NCBI GenBank assembly: GCA_964059195.1
Contig: CAXKWD010000005.1
Span: 149,945,265 to 150,009,264 of the forward strand
DNA length: 64,000 nt
Reading direction: 5' to 3'
Source of the DNA: Ectobius pallidus
Lineage: Eukaryota; Arthropoda; Insecta; Blattodea; Ectobiidae
A model generated the notes under the pieces. The model ran no database searches and was not told where the DNA came from. It worked only from the letters and a program-made list of their open reading frames with translations. A program made the translations under genes and the position numbers. Numbering within the stretch: the first letter of the stretch is position 1; each line of letters opens with the position of its first letter. Positions 57,535-64,000 of the stretch are shown piece by piece.

Positions 57535-57760
57535 TAATTATTATTACAATTACAATTTATTGTTCCAAATTACACGAAAAATACATACAAAAGTTGATAC
57601 ACCACCCGTAGAAGCAGAGCTTGTGTTCGGGGGTGGTTCAGTTCAATATATTAGAAAAACGTATACTAAATAATTACTTAAAACAATACATCATTTGGAG
57701 AAGTATGACAAAATATTATGTATAAAAGGTTAGAACATGTTCTATTTACAATACAAAGGT
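57524..57760 (-). mobile_element. LINE-type 3' tail, inverted
   Basis: On the minus strand ACCACCCCCGAACACAAGCT, CTGCTTC precedes an AT-rich tail that contains a roughly 32-base palindrome centred near 57539 (TTGTAATTGTAATAATTATT and its complement). Same hairpin block as 52430 and 17113. Confidence 0.45.
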
Positions 57761-58132
57761 GGTCTTTTGGTACACTTTATATAATGAAAGGATGTATGCA
57801 ATTAAGGGGATAGGTTTAGCTCACTACATAAAAATTAATTTTTCAAAACAATTTTTAAAACACACAGCAACTTTTTAAGTTTATTTTCGTGAAAAAATTC
57901 ATACCTACATTATTTTTATAGTTAGGAATTAAAATATAAGTTGCTGTATTCTATTTTTTCAGCTGTCAGCTACCCGTTTAATTTTATGTTTAGTGCATTT
58001 TTTCAGCAAACTGCAATTTTCTGAACAGTTTACCCGATAATTCAAAACCTACTGAACAGATTTTTCATGACTTTCTTTTTACAAGTTGCTACACATAGCA
58101 CTTACGTCTACATTTTTCTTTCTGACATGACT
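57761..58132. other. AT-rich non-coding DNA
   Basis: No feature recognised. Confidence 0.5.
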
Positions 58133-58345
58133 GTTTTTGTGGTCTAGCGATTAGTTTGTTGGTTTGGGTTCTGGAAGCCCGAGTTCGATGTACGGTATTT
58201 CGATTTTCCCTGTAAAGACAGCTGGGGAAATATTTAATAAAAATCGGTTATATGGTTACTTAACGACGGGGGTGTACTGCAATTTAGACCTATGATCGTC
58301 GCCGGTGTGCAGGCATTTTGTCACGCAGGAATTATTTAATAAAGA
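58133..58345. mobile_element. Composite SINE: tRNA head plus inverted family 2 tail
   Basis: On the plus strand TGGTCTAGCGATTAG (box A) and GAGTTCGATGTAC (box B) form a worn tRNA head. From about 58258, TTAACGACGGGGGTGTACTG and GATCGTCGCCGGTGTGCAGG are the reverse complement of the family 2 3' part at 18305-18380. Either two SINEs landed side by side in opposite directions or a chimera formed. Confidence 0.55.
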
Positions 58346-58355
58346 AACAGCTACT

Positions 58356-58778
58356 ACCCGGTTTCTATAAACTCGCGAAATACCTATGGGTAAATTATCC
58401 AATGAACAGCATTTACAAAAGAATAACTTTTACAGACTCAAATAATTTAAAGGTAACAATCACATACACTTGGGGCGAGTTTCTAGATAAATGTCCTCTG
58501 GGTAAATATGAAAATGATAGAAAAGTGTTGCTACAAACTCGGGCTAGATCTTTCCAAGGGTAAACAGTCGGGTTAATTTATCCTGTCATGGATGGCTGGA
58601 TAAAATTTAACCTCTCATAGGATCAATAATAATTTAAACAATGAGAATCAAAGCCTTCTGAATTAAATTAGCTGTACAACTCCAAGGCCTTCCTCATTAT
58701 ATCATTGTGGATGATTAGGAACTAATTTGCCCATGGATAATTTACCCATAGGTATTTCACGAGTTTATAGAAACCGGG
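58356..58778. mobile_element. Inverted-repeat element with 46-bp ends, 423 bp
   Basis: The left end ACCCGGTTTCTATAAACTCG, GAAATACCTATGGGTAAATT, ATCCA is matched by the reverse complement at 58729-58778 with very few differences. The target duplication is unclear, so the superfamily is open. An 81-codon frame runs through the left half but is not protein-like. Confidence 0.7.
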
Positions 58779-59442
58779 CAATGTCAGTTAAAAAAATGGA
58801 ACCGCGATTCGTCATTTTGGCATTTACCTTTTCCTTGCTTCTACTGATAAATTCACAGGGAGCAGTCGAATGGTAGAGCCTGTCCTTTATAGGATCATGC
58901 TTCCAGGATTCAAACATAACATAGAGTAGCCTATACAAAGAAGCAACTTTGTTCTTTGGCCTGTTATAATCGCAGCATTTAACTTAAATTTAGCATAATC
59001 TGTCGCAAGAATGTAGAACCTTCCTTCTTACAAGTACCTTATTTATAAATAAATTATTTCTAGAAAATGCAGCGGACATCAATAAAAAGCACTTAAAATT
59101 GACGACCTTCATATGACAGATAGTATCGTTGATCTAATTATAATTATTAAAGCATAGAGAATGTAAGAACGAATATAGGCTGACCGATGCTATCACGCAA
59201 GATGCACAAAAAAAGTCAAGTTATAATGGTAGTTTGCATATTCCGAGCTGAGCTGCAGCATTCAAGACAAAGTATTTCTCCACACTACACGTGCTCTGTA
59301 ATAGCAGACACAGCTCCCTTCCCCTCCATTCCTATCAAGCCACCTCATGCATGCTGCTAAATAATGAATCGCATTGTCTTATTTGTCATTCTCTGGATGT
59401 ACATCTCTAAACTCCACTGATATTATTGGGAAATTAATAATA

Positions 59443-59444
59443 AC

Positions 59445-59477
<33 letters not shown>

Positions 59478-59485
59478 AATAATAA
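59443..59485. repeat. (TAA)n microsatellite
   Basis: TAA run with CAA and AAA interruptions. Confidence 0.9.
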
Positions 59486-59559
59486 TCAAGAAAATTGACT
59501 AATATTAATCAATATCAATTATTATTATCACTTCGCTCATTGGGGGCTCCGTTGACCTT

Positions 59560-59870
59560 CGCGGGAAAGGTTTTTTAAAAGATCTATGGGAGATAGACTG
59601 CTTGTATTTAGTCTGCTGTATTGGCTATTATCTTTCAGAGCCCTATGTGAACACTGTTTGATAATACCGTTGCCATGGAAACCAACCCCTTTTCGGGGGT
59701 TTTTAGGGCTAGGAATTTTCCTGTTGTTTACAGCCTAAAAGCTATATGTGTACCAAATTTCGAGTTTCTAGCTCATCTGGGAGTGGGCAAACATTACTGT
59801 CAGTGAGTGAGCGATTAAGTGAGTCAGTCAATCAGTCAGCCATGTGGCTTCATATTATGGTAATGAGTTC
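59560..59870 (+). repeat. Dispersed repeat ending in GTGAGTGAG-like tract
   Basis: ACCAAATTTCGAGTTTCTAG, CTCATCTGGGAGTG is followed by GTCAGTGAGTGAGCGATTAA and further AGTCAGTCA steps. A shorter relative (AAATTTCAAGTTTCTAGCTC, ATCTGGAAGTG) lies at 63735-63790. It looks like the 3' end of an unidentified element. Confidence 0.45.
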
Positions 59871-60499
59871 ATGGTCCTAAATTATTAGGAAATATTATTA
59901 ATATTATTAATAAACTGTTTCATAGACTGCCAAGGTAATAAAATTTATTAATAATATCAGGTGTTTTTCTATGAGAGTATATTTCAACTTATAAGTTATT
60001 TTCAAATACATGTGATACAGAATTCGCGATTTTAAAATTGTCGATAATGTATCACTCTGATTCAATTATCGATTAAGAAAAGTCTACATTTGCCGTCATA
60101 GGATCTTTAATCACAACAAAATTCTATAAATTTAGGTTAGATTTTAGTGCTTGAATAAGTGCTTGATAGGTTAACTTAATTGGTTTCCCAGAGCGAACTG
60201 TTACGTTTAAGTCCACAAAAAGCGGTTCACCACATATATAAAGAAACACACGAGTAATTCGACTGTTGTGGAAAACAGTTTTCAATAATTGTGACATTAA
60301 TTCAAGATGGCCTTGCTCGGTTGCTAATTTGATTCATTTGTTTACGACTCGAAGAGATCTAATTTTTTTAAATAAGTGGACTGAAGAGGAGAACGAATGC
60401 ATGCCTAAACAAGAAAACACTGAATGATTTGGAAGAAACTGCTATGCGGGTTTTTTTTTTGGATTAGGAAACTCGATTCTGAGGTCTTTTCTCATCTGG

Positions 60500-60860
60500 G
60501 CGGCGCAGTCTGTTCGTGAAATGCACCTCGAAGCCGGGTTTTTAGTTTTTTAAATTATCAATCTTTATAAAAAAATTGTTCATGCGTGATTTGGGTAAAG
60601 TTCATGAATCTATGGTTCATTTTAATAGTTTCATTTCGAATTTGTATGCCCATACGGCAGCATAAGGTTCGTTTTGTACGTTGAATTATTTATATTTTTA
60701 ACGTTAAACAATAAAATTAAGAATAAAAGCATGGAATTCCTGCAATTTATGTAAAAAGAATGTCAGTGTTAATAAATATGTTTTACTTATTTTTCTGTTA
60801 AATAAATTATTTCAACAAAATATCTAGCAGTTGAGCCAGTAATCGCGGACACCTGCTAGT
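60500..60860 (+). mobile_element. Helitron-like 3' part, second copy
   Basis: It shares AAATGCACCTCGAAGCC, GTGTTAATAAATATGTTTTA and CGCGGACACCT with 12405-13064, and ends ACACCTGCTAG followed by T. CTAG/T is the expected 3' terminus. The hairpin stem is less perfect than in the other copy. Confidence 0.45.
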
Positions 60861-61689
60861 CAATAATAAATAAATATGACAATAAAGTCTGACAAAAATT
60901 TGATGGCATGTTAGGAATGGTGAATATAATAGAGACATAATTAAAATAAAGTTACACAAGTTTGTTCCTAGAAAAGTGTAGTGGTCTAACCCTTTAAATT
61001 GTAATCGCCATACCTAAGCTCAGTAAAAATCTCTCATTAGGTACTAAAATGAAGAGGTTTGAGTAAAAACATAGTATTAAATGAAGATTAGGATCCAAAT
61101 ATTTCTCCTAAATTTAGTCTTCAAAGCACTGCTTCAACCTTCCATGAAATAAAGAAATGCTTAGATTTTTTGTCACCAGAATTTGTTAAAAACCTGTGTT
61201 TAAAATTATAGTGAAGAAAGTTAGCGAGTTCGTTTGTGGAGTTATAAAATTGAACCAGTCTCCCCCACTTACGGACATCAAGGATTGTCTGGTGAATAGA
61301 TGGTTGTTTTGTTATTATTTGGGCATTTATAATGATGATTTGGAAAAAGAATTTCACCACAAAGACGACTTCCTACACACACACGCAAAGATCCAGGTAA
61401 GGAGAAAACTCTAAAACGAGTTTCTGTAGATAGAGAATTAATTTCACTGTCACCTGGAACCATTTCGTTCGGTCTCAGACTCTCATTGGCATATTCTCAA
61501 ACAGACATTGGTAGGTCTTAGGCTATTCTATATCGCAAAATTATTTTGCTAAAATGAAGGAACTCGCAGGTTCAGACGTGGTGCTGCTCAATTTAGAGAC
61601 TATTGCCCTTGGAGTTATTAATCACATGTGGACAGAAAAGGGTAATGAAAATTTCCTGTGACACACATCAGTTTCTCTACCATTGCGAC
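60861..61689. other. Non-coding DNA
   Basis: Two overlapping opposite frames of about 70-80 codons at 61121-61414 were examined and not accepted as coding. Confidence 0.45.
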
Positions 61690-62100
61690 CGAATGGAGGG
61701 AGTGCGCATTTTGTTGCCTAAGCCTCATTTAGAGCCTAGATATTCGCTAGGCAAGACATAAAATTCTGAGTGTGTTGATGAGTTTGATAGCATATAGCTA
61801 CCCTTCAGAGAATTTGAGCGAAAAAAATGTTTATCGTTACAATTTTACCACTTAATAAATTCAGTTTGTGTACAGAATTTAAACGATTTCGTTTTGCAGT
61901 TTTCGAGAACAGGGAAAAATTACATTTTCTTTACATAGCATGGTAGCAAAAGGAAGAGAAAATCATTGCCATGCTGGCGCAAGCACGCGCACCCATATAC
62001 ACGTACACGGACGAACTTAAAAAATCACAGACACAAACATGTCCCAGAAAATTATATATTTTGTTTTGAAAATTCGGTTGCGCAATTTTACCCAGTAAGT
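61690..62100 (+). repeat. Diverged relative of the 33733-34985 repeat
   Basis: TAGCTACCCTTC followed by GCGAAAAAAATGTTT, GTTTTCGAGAA and an ACACG/CACACAAACATGT run parallels the order in 34440-35000. Identity is low but the order is conserved. Confidence 0.4.
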
Positions 62101-62442
62101 GCTGTCCACAAAGTTTTGATTTTTACAGATAGGCCTATTATGAGTTACGCGAAAAGTGAACTTTGGATATAATTGCCGGTTTCAATGACAAAGGATGTCA
62201 GAAAAGTTAAATGTCCAGAGTACGCATAAGCAAAAGTAGCTGATGCTAAGACACTACCATGAACTAGGATTCTGAAGACCTGTCATCTCATTTAAAATTC
62301 AGAATTATGTCTGTCAAAAGTAATTTTGGTAGAGTTAGAAAGAGAGAAGGAAATGTATCTAGAGTAGGCCTATTAGTTATTTTATTTCTGACCTGCCTGT
62401 ACCAGTATCCAACGCAAAGACTATCCTAGAGGTAGCCCATAT

Positions 62443-63098
62443 CAGGGGAGGAGCCGTAGGGGCCACGTCCTCCCCTGGTTTGTATTTTTCATCAATTTTA
62501 CTTTTTTATTCGTTGAAAGTAATTACTTAATAAAATAACATTCTAATTTAATTAAATACAAAGCAAAGTATTATAAAAACAATTATGTACTCACCATATT
62601 TCAAGAAGAGGATTGTAAAATGCAAGTTGAATAGTATTTAAATTCTAGACGCCTTGTGTGAAATGCGTAGAGTAGCTGTGACATCCCACAATGCAACAGT
62701 TGTTCGAGTTTCATATATCTTTATTTGTTATTATGATAAAAATGTTTAATTGATTTCTTGTGAAGTATTTCAGACCAGCACTTATTGTAAGATGAAGGTA
62801 AAAAGTTTGATATTTGAGTAATGATTTCAAATTTTATGTAATAGGCCTATGTAATACCGAACAATTTCTCAATAGAACTTTAAAACTCTGGGCGAAAAGA
62901 GAGTATGATGAGAAATTTGGAAGAATCACTCAGAGGGCCTAAAAACTCACCATTTTAGAGTTTTTTTTTTTTAAATTTCCGTGGGAGGGCCCCGGTCTCC
63001 CGTGTTTTATTCGGGATATTTCAGTCCCCCAAACCAAAAAATTATAAAGTTTCGTTTGTGTCGGCCTCTCCCTTCAATAAGTTCTACATCCTCCACTG
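62443..63098. mobile_element. Non-autonomous hAT-type element, 656 bp
   Basis: A perfect 8-bp duplication GCCCATAT (62435-62442 and 63099-63106) surrounds ends CAGGGGAGGAGCCGTAG and, inward, CAGTGGAGGATGTAG. The interior is AT-rich with no transposase frame. Ends are short and only about 75 percent alike, so the duplication is the main evidence. Confidence 0.75.
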
Positions 63099-63421
63099 GC
63101 CCATATTGAGTATAAGGCTATGAGATTTTAAATGCCAGTTCTGGTGTCGTCACCATTGTCATTAGTGTTTGTTTTGAAAACGCTAGATGGCATGAGGGAA
63201 GGAGTGAGCTACAGTAAGTTACAGAACCAATACAGAACCAGTTTAATAATAAATAATAAGAAGTAAGGAGAATAAATACAAGTATGTACGTAGGATTACA
63301 TAACAAAACTGGATATCGCAATGTATTTAAAACTGACTTAATGCAACCTCACGTAATAAGTTACAAACACGAGTAGACCGCATTGCATCAATTACATAAG
63401 AGTCAGTTCACACAAAATGAA

Positions 63422-63580
63422 ATCAGGTAAACTGATATAACAAAGTTCCAGATGGCGTAAATAGCCCATATTTCAGAAACGATTGAGTTTTAGACGACGG
63501 TTTCCTGAGGAAGTTTGATAAGCATACGTGAAGGAATAAAGGGATATCTATAATATTAACTGAAAGAATTTACAAGATTT
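63422..63580 (+). mobile_element. CCGGTACCGG element, left-end copy
   Basis: AAATCAGGTAAACTGATATA, ACAAAGTTCCAGATGG and later GTTTGATAAGCATACGTGAA, GGAATA match 20096-20285. The CCGGTACCGG units are absent within the window. Confidence 0.55.
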
Positions 63581-63896
63581 TCCTCACGTCAACATTAGAC
63601 GTACCGGTATTCCTTTATTTTTGTAAAAACAAATACTCAGTCAAATCATTTCGAAGTTTATTTTGGAGGGGAAAAATAAAAAAATTGAACTTTTTAAAAA
63701 TGTTTCCATCGGTTATAGGGTGAAAGCTATAATTTTGCTAAATTTCAAGTTTCTAGCTCATCTGGAAGTGAATAAACATCAATGTTAAGTAGATGATCTA
63801 GACTGTCGTAGATGTGAATGACTTCAAGGATATCTAGCCAGTTTTTACATACTTATAGGGTAGCTATAAATACCAAATTTCAAACAATTATGACTG

Positions 63897-63955
63897 TTGT
63901 AGGCCCGGGCGGCTTGGGTGGCTTAAATCCTAAAAGGGAGAGGTTAAACTACGAT
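63897..63955 (+). mobile_element. SINE family 1, copy D, 3' end only
   Basis: TGTAGGCCCGGGCGGCTTGG, CTAAAAGGGAGAGGTTAAAC corresponds to the last 55 bases of copy B. Confidence 0.6.
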
Positions 63956-64000
63956 TAAGAAAGGAAGAAAGATGACTGTTGTTTCCCTTCCAAATTTTAT

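Noticed and set aside
61196..61414. 72-codon frame with a perfect CAG/GTAAGG donor near 61396
   Set aside because: Upstream acceptor lacks a pyrimidine tract, the opposite strand is equally open, and the product is unrecognised. Likely chance; transcript data would settle it.

Overview
The window reads as animal nuclear DNA that is non-genic or deep-intronic: AT-rich, full of microsatellites, with no open reading frame longer than about 135 codons. I could not support a single host protein-coding exon, functional tRNA, rRNA or other RNA gene. The mix of tRNA-derived SINEs, hAT and mariner relics, TTAA-flanked elements, a Helitron-like end, tails running into CAGA/ACAG and the palindrome TAGGCCTA points to an arthropod with a large genome. 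A cockroach-like insect is my best guess, at low confidence, because nothing in the sequence fixes the species. The content is therefore a record of transposon activity.

Layout. 1-9 kb: mostly anonymous AT-rich DNA with a (GA)n tract, tRNA-like repeat pieces and the first copy of a small palindromic element (5511-5608). 9-20 kb: three non-autonomous hAT-type elements (9162-9886, 15278-15743, 18462-19062), a Helitron-like element (12405-13064), a TTAA-flanked element (13273-13660), another inverted-repeat element (13942-14626), a LINE 3' tail, and two SINE families, two of whose insertions have clean target duplications. 20-29 kb: an element with CCGGTACCGG units, a GC-rich island (22895-23085), a hAT-type element with internal 60-bp repeats (24120-24617), and two nested mariner-like elements (27682-28845), the inner one holding the only recognisable protein relic, a broken mariner transposase. 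29-45 kb: a pogo/Tigger-like element, a hAT-type element inserted in a tandem duplication (33733-34985), the full CCGGTACCGG element with a SINE inside it (37178-38083), and several local direct repeats. 45-58 kb: six SINE-type copies, a 457-bp foldback (47160-47616), LINE tails, and the most striking structure, a 1.8-kb near-perfect inverted repeat (54622-56442) attached to a 185-bp tandem repeat. 58-64 kb: an inverted-repeat element (58356-58778), a second Helitron-like 3' end, and a hAT-type element with a perfect 8-bp target duplication (62443-63098).

No genes act together here. What can be read is the order of insertion events: hAT into a tandem repeat, mariner into mariner, SINE into the CCGGTACCGG element, and SINE beside SINE. 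The two foldbacks would give long hairpin RNA if transcribed. No known or new gene system, phage-like system or CRISPR array was found. The nearest to undescribed biology are the 1.8-kb foldback, the three-copy palindromic element and the roughly 40-fold or greater excess of TAGGCCTA.
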